DNA from: Subdoligranulum variabile | GTDB lineage: Bacteria; Bacillota; Clostridia; Oscillospirales; Ruminococcaceae | Length of the DNA: 64,000 nt | Reading direction: 5' to 3' | Assembly: GCA_004554775.1 (NCBI GenBank) | Contig: SFKI01000001.1 | Span: 62,001-126,000, forward strand | Shown here: piece after piece, positions 25,001 to 33,763 of the stretch | How the letters are laid out: each line of letters begins with the position of its first letter | Numbering within the stretch: the first letter of the stretch is position 1 | Program-made: the position numbers and the translations under genes | The notes under the pieces: model-generated | The model's input: the letters and a program-made list of their open reading frames with translations, nothing else | Database searches by the model: none | What the model was told of the DNA's origin: nothing

Positions 25001-28000
25001 TACGTCTACCGCAACCAATATTCTGCTGTTGCCGAGAGCCGCGCCTTGGACGGCAGCAAGACCTATGACGGTTACTACCTGTCCTTTGCGAAAGGCTATC
25101 TCTGTGATGAAGTCAACCACTACCAATCCCTTACTTATGCAGACGAATCCACTTACGTTGTCCGTGCTGAAGATCAGACGCAGGACGAAGTACTGAAATC
25201 CGGATTCAGCCTGCAAAAACTGGTATCTACCACCGGGCAGCCCTCGCCTGCCATCAAGCTGGGTGGTGCCGGGTTCAAAGTGTACCGTGTATCGCTGCTG
25301 AGCAAGGCAGACCAGTTTACCCAAAACGCCGATGGCAGCTACGATTCCGCCAGTATTCTGGATGCCTACCGTAAATCCAGCTACGATCAGGACACGTTGA
25401 AATTTGATTTCTCTGATGAGGAGCAGGCTGTCGCCACGATGTACGAGAGCGACACCGCCGTTGTCACCCGCTATAACGCCACCTTGACCGCAGACGGCGA
25501 TTTTGCCAACGGGCAGGGCCTCGGCTGGGCGCCGACCAACAATGCACAGGAATACCGCCTGTCCGAAATCTTCACAAACGAGGAAGGTATCCTGCGTGTG
25601 CAGGGACTCCCCTACGGCCAGTACATCGTCGTGGAAACGACGGTGCCGAAAGATGTTTTTCAGGCTGAACCGTTCCTTGTCACTGTCAATGCGTCCAGTC
25701 CGCAGAGCAGCTTTACCGTGCCCGCCGGCAGCATCACAACGCCCAGCGGCAGCTACATGACCTATACCATTCTGGACGAAGAGTTGGAAGGTTACTTGCA
25801 GCTTGTCAAAATCGACATTGAGACGGGCAATCCTGTCAAAATTGCCGACACTGCGTTCAACCTTTACTACATTGCCGAGGACGGCCACGAAACCCTCGTG
25901 GAGATGAATGACCCGAAATCCGGCAATGCATGGGCAAAGACCAGCACTTTCTACACCGATGCCAACGGCGAAATGAAGACCCCCGAAAAGCTGCCGCTGG
26001 GCAAATATCGCATCGTTGAGGTCGAAGGCCCGCGCGGGTATTTTAACGACCGCCAGTACAATGTCGTGTTTGAGCTAACCTCGGACCGTGTGTATCAGGT
26101 CAGCGGCGGCAGCGCCGACGGCATGGATGACTACGTCATCACCGAAAACTACTATAACCACGAGACATTGGGGCAAATCAAGATCCGCAAAATCGGCAAC
26201 GTGCTGACCGGATATGAGAACGGGCAGTTCGTGTACGAGACGGACAATCTTGCCAATGCCACCTACGAGATTCACGCGCAGGGCGATATCCCCACGCCGG
26301 ACAATCAAGGCACACTCTGGTATGCAGACGGCGACCTTGTCGCTACCGTTACCACTGCTGAAGATGGACAGGTGGACGAAGTCCGGTTCAGCCCCACGCG
26401 GACAACTGCCACCTATGATTTCTTGAAAGTGACCCACGATGGCACGAAAGGTGAAGTCGCCATCACCCTGCCGCTGGGTACTTACACGGTTTCCGAGGTA
26501 CAGGCCCCTTACGGTTTTGTCCATACCGACCACACCTACACTGTGGTGTTGGACTGGGATAACCAGTACAACGACTTAGTGCTTGCCAAAACCATCATCG
26601 ACCACACGCAGGACGGCGATGTTGTCTACGACTACTCTATTATAAATGTAGGTAACGCCAGCACCGAGCAGATTGAAAAGCAGATCCTTGTCTTTGAGAA
26701 CGCCCGCGTGCTGCCTGTGGTTGAGGAGGGCAAAGTCGGCGTTGGGCTGTACAAGTTGGACCGCGACACCTGCGATTTGACCGATGAAGCGCCCTATGCA
26801 GACAGCTGTAAGACTTGTGCCAACCTTTTGAATGGCGGCAGCAACCGCGCCGACATCCCGGCTGATGCCAAGATGGTCGCAGGGGCAGTCTATGAACTGT
26901 ATACCGCAGACGACATTTACAGTATTTCCGGTAAGCTGCTGGCAGCCGCCGATACGCTGCTGGGTACCGCCACCACCGATGAAAACGGCCTTGCCTACTT
27001 TGACGTAGATGTTCCCCTGCGCGGTGAGCGCTACGGCAGCAGCAATGCCCACGACTGGACGACAAACAGCGGCCGCTACTATCTGCGCGAGATTAGCGTG
27101 CCGGACGGCTACCTGATTGAGCAGAGTGTGATTCCTGTGGAGTTCACCTACGAAAACCAGTTTATCGCATGGCAGGTCGTTGACTGCCTGCACTCCGACA
27201 AGCAGACTACGGTGGAGATCGACAAGCGCGCCTTTACCTCCGATTCCGATGACACCTTTGCCCTGCCCGGTGCCACCTTGACCGTGACCGACTGGAACGG
27301 CAATGTGGTGGATAGCTGGGAGAGCGGCGACACGGCTCATGTGATTCGCGGGCTGCATCTTTCTCACGACTTTGCCGGGAACCGTGATACCACCAAAATC
27401 TATACCCTGACGGAGACCCGCCCGGCAGACGGCTATGTCACCGCCCGCTCGATTCAGTTCCGTTTGGAGCAGGCCACGGACGATAATGGCTACTTGCAGG
27501 AAACAGCCGTCTGGGTGCTGCGCGAAAGCGAAGATGACGAATACCAGTCCGGCAGCATTATCTCCCCCACTGCATTCTCCGATGACACCGTAACTACGAT
27601 TCCCGCCAAGCTGCGCGCTTTCTGGGATAAGCTGATGGGCAAGAATCCCGATGCAGACGGCGTTGTCATTGCCAACTGGTACTGCGTGAACGACACACTG
27701 GTGGTGAATTTCACCGATGCCGCCAATGACCGCGCCATTGCCAAATGCCTGCGGGAAAGTGACTTCTCCGATTTGACGTTTGATGCGGTCTATCTGAATG
27801 GTGCGGCAGCTCCTGCGTTCTTTGCGGATAAGCAGGTTGCCAACAAGCCCGCCGATGCAGACATTACCTACTCTGCAAGCTGGATTCTGCTGAAAGATTC
27901 CGATGGGTTCAGCCAGACCGTTACAATGCTGGATGCCCCGACCCGCGTGAAAATCAGCAAAGCGGACATTACAACTCATGAGGAAATCCCCGGTGCAACG

Positions 28001-29170
28001 CTGCGTGTGCTGGATAAAGACGGCAATGTTGTGGATGAGTGGGTGTCCGAGGACACCCCGCACTACATAGAGTCCGTGCTGGTTGCGGGCGAAACCTACA
28101 CGCTGGAGGAAACCCTTGTTCCCGATAATTCCGGGTATGTGCCTGCCAATTCCATTCAGTTCACGGTTGAAGATGACGGCAAGGTCCAGCACGTTTTCAT
28201 GCAGGAGGACTACACGAAAGTGCAGATTTCCAAGACCGATATTGCCACCGGCAAGGAAATCAGCGGCGCAAAGCTGAAAATCACGGACGCAGACGGTAAG
28301 ACCATTGCCGAATGGGCCACGGACGGCACACCGCACTATATGGAGCGCATCCCGATGGGGACGTACACCTTGACCGAGACGATGGCTCCCACCGAGAAGG
28401 GCTACGTCCGCGCCGAAAGCGTTACCTTTGAGGTTGGTCCTACCGGGGATATTCAGCGCGTGGAGATGAGAGACGACTTCACTAAGGTCGAAATCTCTAA
28501 GGCTGACATGACGGACGGCCGTGAGTTGCCCGGTGCCAAGCTGAAAATCACCGATGCCAACGGCAACACCATTGCCGAGTGGGAAACCAACGGCCAGCCC
28601 CACCGTGTCGAGCGCCTGAAGCCCGGTGACTATACGCTGACCGAGACGACTGCCCCGGACGGGTATCTGCTCAGCGAAGAAGTACACTTCACCGTGCAGG
28701 AGACCGGAGAAATTCAGAAAGTCACGATGTACGATGCCCCGGCACATTCGCTGATCCTCACGAAACGCGATATTGCTACCAATGCGAAGCTGGCGGATGC
28801 CCGCTTAACGATCCGCGATGCCTACGGCACGACCATCGACCGCTGGACGACCACGGACGGCGACCATGCTATCCGCGTACTGCCGGAGCGTTCTGCCGCC
28901 AAAGACCCGCACAAAAATCTGTTGCTTTTATCCGATGACACCAGTGAACACGTCTACACGATGGTGGAAGAACTGGCCCCGGACGGCTATCTTGTTGCCG
29001 AAAGTATCACGTTCAAAGTCATGCAGATGAACGACAACCTTGTTGTGTTTATCTGGCAGGACGGCGGCTGGCAGAAATCTTCCGAGGGCTATCTTGCCAT
29101 GTACGATGAGCGCACCGATACGCCCGTACCGCTTATAAAAGCTTTCCCGCAGACCGGCGATGTTTTATAA
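22088..29170 (+). CDS. giant SpaA/Cna_B-repeat surface adhesin, 2360 residues
   Basis: A signal peptide (about 1-28, PAASA/DE) is followed by a Cys-containing domain around residues 247-330 (EAYCCSHG, GQPNGCP) that recalls thioester or collagen-binding adhesin heads. An Ala-rich coiled stretch (about 534-578) follows, then about twelve SpaA/Cna_B-like domains to the C-terminus. Each starts with a Lys motif such as KVQISKTD or KVEISKAD and ends with an E-box such as TLTETTAPDGY, the residues that form isopeptide bonds. The last three (about 2043-2300) are near-identical in plan. The protein stops at FPQTGDVL: a sortase motif without the usual membrane helix and basic tail. AAGGAG lies 7 bp before the ATG. 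It would mediate mating-pair or host contact. Confidence 0.88.
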   Translation: MQYKLKHRLSAALMAGAMCCTMIPAASADEIATPETADTAVPEVTDSVVPDISQITENLYNDLPDAPTGSYLGSMGLPVATGETKISISAWVSDLYDGEDAHLDADALNGNESTVIVGRNPDADYAVVPLLVQTEYPVNGATAEVVLPEGVEVLSYASTDADLIPAGDAEQSKILYQTYAEQSAAATGFYVKAFSDFTAQFIYANPDGTTLQKSIHVQLSDEATPTQLYTDNDVATLAVGPTPPYATGKITSIAKEGGTWLIWFNGQEAYCCSHGLNGQPNGCPTYAFDHVSRLEPGQYTPGNHYANQINIWGGLGQLSLDMLDSKPVVMSADNEHTDLISEIYDETQQWIIANYPDSYAAKTYVAAAEELATGTAVQSGENGYYTYIYNPPAGYAWQIVALVGEEIAGGTEIPDVPSAPEPQYYSASWTAPAQSASGSFDLTFTVNTDKYQLNTLEKVDGSVITITPSQTSGSVDGGSWKMTPSGAQTITTSGHTQDDSFHLNGGDGSATWTVHYEVSKTSTSTLSGQEGPFTSQAEADAAAEAAKNAAINQLKNEAQGMVDAAIASARAQLANITFSYDEITIPHGFDTTPGALGSHQIITVPANSSNDYQMQNDEWSVKVSIDKIDSETQQQICGDAEFAFFEWDTVLQRYIPTGGYNQYKVERQSDGTYKVINHSNYANGSDNIYYTQRNEGHFVIVERRAPSGYYGDWSDVSAPGTAGSVLGKRAYAFEITKALDGQTIWLGNSDYNADITTANSGGTLIDTGEGIVSITFGDRNGDKAYNTDPTDIASNEKSYTMHADADTMQNDRSLGSITLSKVDLDAARYLAADSNGDSTLEGAVYDLYAAEDIHHPDGVSGIVDYSKITDASGTPIWHTTVLTNGAWKSDYLPVLKKDHLVASAAIKDGKLAFANLYLGRYYLVERTTGIVIPVDSNGQYYLSGQYPLLNKKLEPTGSYAALASNGTEYIDYVYRNQYSAVAESRALDGSKTYDGYYLSFAKGYLCDEVNHYQSLTYADESTYVVRAEDQTQDEVLKSGFSLQKLVSTTGQPSPAIKLGGAGFKVYRVSLLSKADQFTQNADGSYDSASILDAYRKSSYDQDTLKFDFSDEEQAVATMYESDTAVVTRYNATLTADGDFANGQGLGWAPTNNAQEYRLSEIFTNEEGILRVQGLPYGQYIVVETTVPKDVFQAEPFLVTVNASSPQSSFTVPAGSITTPSGSYMTYTILDEELEGYLQLVKIDIETGNPVKIADTAFNLYYIAEDGHETLVEMNDPKSGNAWAKTSTFYTDANGEMKTPEKLPLGKYRIVEVEGPRGYFNDRQYNVVFELTSDRVYQVSGGSADGMDDYVITENYYNHETLGQIKIRKIGNVLTGYENGQFVYETDNLANATYEIHAQGDIPTPDNQGTLWYADGDLVATVTTAEDGQVDEVRFSPTRTTATYDFLKVTHDGTKGEVAITLPLGTYTVSEVQAPYGFVHTDHTYTVVLDWDNQYNDLVLAKTIIDHTQDGDVVYDYSIINVGNASTEQIEKQILVFENARVLPVVEEGKVGVGLYKLDRDTCDLTDEAPYADSCKTCANLLNGGSNRADIPADAKMVAGAVYELYTADDIYSISGKLLAAADTLLGTATTDENGLAYFDVDVPLRGERYGSSNAHDWTTNSGRYYLREISVPDGYLIEQSVIPVEFTYENQFIAWQVVDCLHSDKQTTVEIDKRAFTSDSDDTFALPGATLTVTDWNGNVVDSWESGDTAHVIRGLHLSHDFAGNRDTTKIYTLTETRPADGYVTARSIQFRLEQATDDNGYLQETAVWVLRESEDDEYQSGSIISPTAFSDDTVTTIPAKLRAFWDKLMGKNPDADGVVIANWYCVNDTLVVNFTDAANDRAIAKCLRESDFSDLTFDAVYLNGAAAPAFFADKQVANKPADADITYSASWILLKDSDGFSQTVTMLDAPTRVKISKADITTHEEIPGATLRVLDKDGNVVDEWVSEDTPHYIESVLVAGETYTLEETLVPDNSGYVPANSIQFTVEDDGKVQHVFMQEDYTKVQISKTDIATGKEISGAKLKITDADGKTIAEWATDGTPHYMERIPMGTYTLTETMAPTEKGYVRAESVTFEVGPTGDIQRVEMRDDFTKVEISKADMTDGRELPGAKLKITDANGNTIAEWETNGQPHRVERLKPGDYTLTETTAPDGYLLSEEVHFTVQETGEIQKVTMYDAPAHSLILTKRDIATNAKLADARLTIRDAYGTTIDRWTTTDGDHAIRVLPERSAAKDPHKNLLLLSDDTSEHVYTMVEELAPDGYLVAESITFKVMQMNDNLVVFIWQDGGWQKSSEGYLAMYDERTDTPVPLIKAFPQTGDVL

Positions 29171-29221
29171 AAACTGTGCCGAGTTGTTACGCTGCGCACA
29201 ATTTTAGATAGGAGTGATATT

Positions 29222-29605
29222 TTGTCCGTTTCCTGTTTTACTTCCACCAATTCGCATCTCTGCAAGTTCCTGCGCACCACAGGCCGCGACTGGCGCAACA
29301 CAATCTACATTGAATGCGGCGACTGCCAGCGTGCCGTGAGCCGCAGCTGTAAGAATTTGCTCTGTGCCTTTGACACGGCTGGCGCACCGGTCATTGTGCC
29401 GGTGCATGATGTGGAATACCTGTTCAGCACCACTGTGGATAAGTCCGAGTGCCGTGCCATCCTCACGAAAGCTAACTTCTGCGAGCTTTACAAAGGCTGG
29501 ATCGATGCGCATATCCGTGACCCTTATGCCTGCCCGCTGAATGATCTGTACGTCAACTGGGATGTTCCCAATCCCTGCGCAGTGAGAATTTTTCTGAATC
29601 AATAA
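29222..29605 (+). CDS. cysteine-rich hypothetical protein of the element
   Basis: A 127-residue protein with eleven Cys, including CGDCQ and SRSCKN, and no hydrophobic helix. I recognise no family; a metal-binding role is possible. The start is TTG at 29222 with GGAG 7 bp upstream; no ATG is available. It follows the adhesin by 51 bp and ends 16 bp before a strong terminator, and is the last gene of module 1. Confidence 0.6.
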   Translation: MSVSCFTSTNSHLCKFLRTTGRDWRNTIYIECGDCQRAVSRSCKNLLCAFDTAGAPVIVPVHDVEYLFSTTVDKSECRAILTKANFCELYKGWIDAHIRDPYACPLNDLYVNWDVPNPCAVRIFLNQ

Positions 29606-29621
29606 ATAGGTGCTAAATAAC

Positions 29622-29664
29622 AACTCCCCATAGTGACCTTATGGACACTGTGGGGAGTTATTTG
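29622..29664 (+). terminator. terminator closing module 1
   Basis: AACTCCCCATAGTG (29622-29635) pairs with CACTGTGGGGAGTT (29646-29659, one G:U), followed by ATTTG. Confidence 0.82.
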
Positions 29665-29764
29665 TATGTGCTATTATCCGTCAGGCTGCGTAATCTTACA
29701 GATTTGGCGTATTGCGTAAACCTACATTTTTTGAACAAAAGTCCACTTTTCAAAACATTCGCAC

Positions 29765-30622
29765 CTATTTTACATCAGGGGTATCCGATACAATAGAAGT
29801 ACGATACTGGCGGGGCGTCAGCCCCGTTTGGCGGCGGAACACACGGTAAAAATAGTTGTAATCCGGAAATCCCGTCAGGCGGCAAATTTCATTGTTCGGC
29901 AGTTTAGTCGATGCCAGCAGCTCCATGGCTTTCTGTATTCGCAAGCGGGTAATCTGCTCATTAATACCGCAGCCGTAGGTCTGGCGGGAGAGGTAGTACA
30001 GCCCCGTGCGGCTTAAGGACAGGGCACGGCAGATCTTTTCGCTGGTCAGTTCCTCGGCCAGGTGGTCGGCCAGGTACTGCCCCAGCCGCTCCTGCGCACT
30101 GCCGGGGGTCAGCTGGGCAAGCCCCTGCTGGTATAACCCGGAGGCCGCCAGCGCCAGCAGATCGGAGGCGGATTTCAGCGTTTGATACGGGGTGCGGGGC
30201 AAAGCATCGTACGCCGCGCGCAAAGCGGCCGAGTCAATGCCGTAGGGCGCACAGCAGGTTTGGGCCTGCTGCCACTCGGCGGCTTCGTCCGCACCCTGCA
30301 CGATGTGGCTCAGCAGCAAAAAGCCCACCACGGCACCATCGATCAGGATGGGGGTAATGACCTCGATCAGCCCGGCGTGGCAGGGGTAGATGATCGTTTT
30401 CTTCTGCCGGATCGCCTGGCGGCAGGCGTTCTGGTCGCACAGGTGGCAGCCGGTCTCCCCCGCCGGGACTGCGCGCACCAGGCGGCAGTATTTCGGCAGT
30501 TCCGGCGGGTAGGATAAGATGTCCATGCCGTAGGCATCGAACACAACGGTCCGCAGCCCGGTCAGCCGGTGGAAATCCTGCAAAAGCACCAGCAAAGCCT
30601 CTTTATTGAAAACAGCGCCCAT
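29765..30622 (-). CDS. AraC-family regulator with PocR-type sensor domain
   Basis: A 285-residue protein. The N-terminal half (about 5-160) is a PocR ligand-binding domain with conserved cysteines and histidine (PKYCRLVRAV, CHLCDQNACRQA, IIYPCHAGLIEVITPI). The C-terminal ~100 residues carry two AraC helix-turn-helix motifs (SLSRTGLYYLSRQTYG and FPDYNYFYRVFRRQTGLTPRQYR). The ATG at 30622 is chosen for AAAGGCGG upstream; 31 further in-frame codons lack a site. It is divergent from the arabinose operon with only 74 bp between the starts, so it most likely activates that operon in response to L-arabinose or a derivative. Confidence 0.87.
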   Translation of the reverse strand: MGAVFNKEALLVLLQDFHRLTGLRTVVFDAYGMDILSYPPELPKYCRLVRAVPAGETGCHLCDQNACRQAIRQKKTIIYPCHAGLIEVITPILIDGAVVGFLLLSHIVQGADEAAEWQQAQTCCAPYGIDSAALRAAYDALPRTPYQTLKSASDLLALAASGLYQQGLAQLTPGSAQERLGQYLADHLAEELTSEKICRALSLSRTGLYYLSRQTYGCGINEQITRLRIQKAMELLASTKLPNNEICRLTGFPDYNYFYRVFRRQTGLTPRQYRTSIVSDTPDVK

Positions 30623-30696
30623 CCTGCACCGCCTTTCTGAACATATGGATAGCTTTATCATAGAAAATACAGCGAAACTTGTCAAGGAGTGAACCC

Positions 30697-32262
30697 ATGA
30701 TAGACGTAAAAGCATGTACCCTCGGCATCGAGTTCGGCTCTACCCGCATCAAAGCGGTGCTGGTGGACGCAAATTGCAAGCCCGTTGCCCAGGGCGACTT
30801 TACCTGGGAGAACCAACTGGAAAACGGCATCTGGACCTACCCACTGGCGGAAGTCTGGCAGGGTGTGCAGGCTGCCTACGCGGCACTGGCCGCTGACGTA
30901 CAGGCAAAGTACGGCCAGCCGCTTACCACCGTGGGCTGCATTGGCATTTCGGCCATGATGCACGGCTACCTGGCCTTTGATGCGGCGGGCAAGCTGCTGG
31001 TGCCCTTCCGCACTTCGCGCAACACGATGACCGGCGCGGCGGCGGAAGAACTGACCGCAGCGTTCGGCTTCAACATCCCCCAGCGGTGGAGCGTGGCGCA
31101 CCTCTACCAGGCCATGCTGAACCGGGAGCCGCACCTGCCGCAGCTGGACTTTTTCACCACGCTGGCGGGCTATGTGCACTGGCAGCTGACCGGGCGCAAG
31201 GTGCTGGGCGTGGGCGATGCCAGCGGCATGTTCCCCATCGACAGCGCCACCGGCGTGTATGATACCACAATGCTGGAAAAATTCAACACACTGGCGGCAA
31301 AACAGGGCTATCCTGTGGACCTTTCCAAACTGCTGCCCACGGTTTTGTCCGCGGGCGAGGATGCCGGTGCGCTGACCGCCGAGGGCGCAAAGCTGCTGGA
31401 TCCCACCGGTGTGCTGCAGCCCGGCGTACCGTTCTGCCCGCCGGAGGGTGACGCAGGCACCGGCATGGCGGCCACCAACAGCGTGGCCCCGCGCACCGGC
31501 AATGTCAGCGCAGGCACCAGCATTTTTGCCATGGTCGTGCTGGAAAAGCCGCTGTCCAAAGTCTACCCGGAAATTGACATGGTGACCACTCCGGACGGCG
31601 CAACGGTGGCGATGGTCCACTGCAACAACTGCACCAGCGACCTGAACGCCTGGGTCGACCTGCTGGCCGAAAGCGCGGCGCTTTGCGGGGCAAGCATTGA
31701 CAAGGGCGCGTTGTTTACCCGCCTGGTCAACGAATCGCTGCAGGGCGCGCCCGACTGCAGCGGCATCACGCCGGTCAACTACATTTCCGGCGAGAGTGTC
31801 ACCCACCTGGACGCGGGCGCTCCCCTGCTGCTGCGCCGCCCGGATAGCGATTTTACGCTGGCGAACTTTATGCGCGCCAACATCTACTCCGCCTTTGCCA
31901 CGCTGGCCATAGGGCTGGAGATTTTGCGCAAAGAAAACGTGGCGGTGGATACGCTGCTGGGCCATGGCGGCATCTTCAAAACGCCGGGCGTGGCCCAGCG
32001 GTATCTGGCCGCAGCGGCGGGTGCGCCTGTAACCTGCATGGAAACCGCCGGTGAGGGCGGCCCCTACGGTATGGCCCTGCTGGCCGCCTACCGCCTGCAC
32101 CGCGCGGAGGGCGAAACCCTGGCGGATTACCTGAACCGCTGCGTGTTTGCCGATGCCCACAGCACCACCCTGTCCCCCGACCCCGCCGAGCAGGCCGGGT
32201 TTGCCGCCTTTTTGACCCAGTACCAAACCGCGCTGAAAGCTGAACGCGCCGTTGTAGAATAA
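30697..32262 (+). CDS. FGGY-family carbohydrate kinase, probable L-ribulokinase
   Basis: A 521-residue FGGY kinase: N-terminal ATPase motif TLGIEFGSTRIKAVLVD, GISAMMHGYLAF, the signature region GDAGTGMAATNSVAPRTGNVSAGT and a C-terminal adenosine motif LLGHGGIFKTPG. It is not the classical AraB; it resembles the alternative FGGY kinase found with araA and araD in Clostridia. It would phosphorylate L-ribulose to L-ribulose 5-phosphate. The ATG at 30697 is preceded by AAGGAGTGAACCC. First gene of a kinase-araA-araD-fsa operon, 13 bp before araA. Confidence 0.85.
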   Translation: MIDVKACTLGIEFGSTRIKAVLVDANCKPVAQGDFTWENQLENGIWTYPLAEVWQGVQAAYAALAADVQAKYGQPLTTVGCIGISAMMHGYLAFDAAGKLLVPFRTSRNTMTGAAAEELTAAFGFNIPQRWSVAHLYQAMLNREPHLPQLDFFTTLAGYVHWQLTGRKVLGVGDASGMFPIDSATGVYDTTMLEKFNTLAAKQGYPVDLSKLLPTVLSAGEDAGALTAEGAKLLDPTGVLQPGVPFCPPEGDAGTGMAATNSVAPRTGNVSAGTSIFAMVVLEKPLSKVYPEIDMVTTPDGATVAMVHCNNCTSDLNAWVDLLAESAALCGASIDKGALFTRLVNESLQGAPDCSGITPVNYISGESVTHLDAGAPLLLRRPDSDFTLANFMRANIYSAFATLAIGLEILRKENVAVDTLLGHGGIFKTPGVAQRYLAAAAGAPVTCMETAGEGGPYGMALLAAYRLHRAEGETLADYLNRCVFADAHSTTLSPDPAEQAGFAAFLTQYQTALKAERAVVE

Positions 32263-32275
32263 AGGAGATGCTCTT

Positions 32276-33760
32276 ATGCTGAATAATTATGAATTTTGGT
32301 TTGTGGTAGGCAGCCAGTTCCTGTATGGCCCCGAAGTGCTGGAGACGGTCGCCGCCCGTGCCCAGGAGATGGCCGATAAGCTGAACGCCAGCGGCAATCT
32401 GCCCTGCAAAATTGTGTACAAAGTTACCGCCAAGACCAACGCCGAGATCACCGATGTGGTGCGCGAAGCCAACTACGACAAGCACTGCGCGGGCATCATC
32501 ACCTGGTGCCACACCTTCAGCCCCAGTAAAATGTGGATCAACGGCTTTGCCAATCTGCAAAAGCCCTACTGCCACTTTGCCACCCAGTACAACCGCGAGA
32601 TCCCCAATGAGGAGATCGATATGGATTTCATGAACCTGAACCAGGCCGCCCACGGCGACCGCGAGCACGGGTTCATCGCTGCCCGCCTGCGGATGCCCCG
32701 CAAGGTGATCGCCGGCTACTGGCAGGACGAGGCCGTCCAGAAGCGCCTGGGCGACTGGATGCGCGCCGCTGTAGGCGTGGCGGTATCCAAGGAACTGAAA
32801 GTCATGCGCTTTGGCGACAACATGCGTGAGGTCGCCGTGACCGAGGGCGATAAGGTGGAAGTGCAGACCAAACTGGGCTGGCAGGTCAACACCTGGCCGG
32901 TGGGCCAGCTGGTGGAAACGATGAACGCCGTCACCGATGCGGAGATCGACACCCTGATGGCCGAGTACCGCGCCGCTTACGATTTTGCCAGCGAGGATGC
33001 CGATTTTATTGAGACCGTGCGCTACCAGGCCCGCGAAGAAATTGCCATGAAGAAGATGCTGGATGCCGAGGGCTGCAAGGCGTTTTCCAATACGTTCCAG
33101 GATCTGTACGGCATGCGCCAGCTGCCCGGCATTGCCAGCCAGCATTTAATGGCCCAGGGTTACGGATATGGCGGCGAGGGGGACTGGAAAGTTGCCGCAA
33201 TGACTGCTATAATAAAGGCAATGAGCGAGGGCCAGACCGGCGGCAGCGCGTTCATGGAGGATTACACCTACAATCTGGTGCCCGGCGCTATGTACAGCCT
33301 GGGTGCCCACATGTTGGAAGTCTGCCCCTCTGTGGCGGCGGCCAAGCCCCGCGTGGAGGTACATCCCCTGGGCATCGGCGACCGTGAACCGCCGGCCCGC
33401 CTGGTGTTTGAGGGCCACGAGGGTGATGCGATTGTGGTCAGCCTGGTGGATATGGGCGGCCGCCTGCGCTTAATTTGCCAGGACATCCACTGCGTTAAGC
33501 CCATTCTGCCCATGCCCAACCTGCCTGTGGCCCGCGTGATGTGGCAAGCCATGCCGGACCTGACCGCCGGCCTGGAATGCTGGATCACCGCAGGCGGTGC
33601 GCACCACACCACCCTGACCTACGATGTGACCGCCGACCAGATGAAAGACTGGGCCAACATGATGGACATTGAGTTTGTCCATATCACCAAAGACACCACC
33701 GTGGAAAGTCTGGAGCAGCAGCTGTTCCTCAACGACCTTGCGTGGAAACTGAAAGGATAA
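32276..33760 (+). CDS. araA: L-arabinose isomerase
   Basis: The 494-residue protein matches AraA over its length (the family is about 500). Landmarks: FWFVVGSQFLYG at the N-terminus, GIITWCHTFSPSKMWI, the metal-ligand Glu segments in SEGQTGGSAFMEDYTY and HMLEVCPS, and the His in GGAHHTTLTYDV. It converts L-arabinose to L-ribulose with Mn2+ in the cytoplasm. It lies 13 bp after the kinase and 3 bp before araD, with AAAGGAG before the ATG. Confidence 0.96.
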   Translation: MLNNYEFWFVVGSQFLYGPEVLETVAARAQEMADKLNASGNLPCKIVYKVTAKTNAEITDVVREANYDKHCAGIITWCHTFSPSKMWINGFANLQKPYCHFATQYNREIPNEEIDMDFMNLNQAAHGDREHGFIAARLRMPRKVIAGYWQDEAVQKRLGDWMRAAVGVAVSKELKVMRFGDNMREVAVTEGDKVEVQTKLGWQVNTWPVGQLVETMNAVTDAEIDTLMAEYRAAYDFASEDADFIETVRYQAREEIAMKKMLDAEGCKAFSNTFQDLYGMRQLPGIASQHLMAQGYGYGGEGDWKVAAMTAIIKAMSEGQTGGSAFMEDYTYNLVPGAMYSLGAHMLEVCPSVAAAKPRVEVHPLGIGDREPPARLVFEGHEGDAIVVSLVDMGGRLRLICQDIHCVKPILPMPNLPVARVMWQAMPDLTAGLECWITAGGAHHTTLTYDVTADQMKDWANMMDIEFVHITKDTTVESLEQQLFLNDLAWKLKG

Positions 33761-33763
33761 CCT

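Larger units (their letters stand above)
10310..29660. mobile_element. integrative conjugative element module 1 (type IV secretion, regulation, sortase/adhesin)
   Basis: The segment runs from the Cys-rich KTR gene to the terminator at 29622-29664. It holds an XRE regulator, a sigma-like protein, VirB2-, VirB6-, VirB4- and M23-type conjugation proteins, a toxin-antitoxin pair, a class B sortase and a giant surface protein. Gene style and composition differ from the sugar genes on both sides. No relaxase, coupling ATPase or integrase is in this part; xis, int and partition genes sit at 41.8-50.0 kb. Boundaries are approximate and no flanking repeat was found. Confidence 0.7.

Noticed and set aside
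26576..28747. 723-codon open frame antisense to the adhesin
   Set aside because: It mirrors the repeat structure of the real gene, has no ribosome site and reads as low-complexity Gly/His/Val protein. Long antisense frames are common in GC-rich coding DNA.
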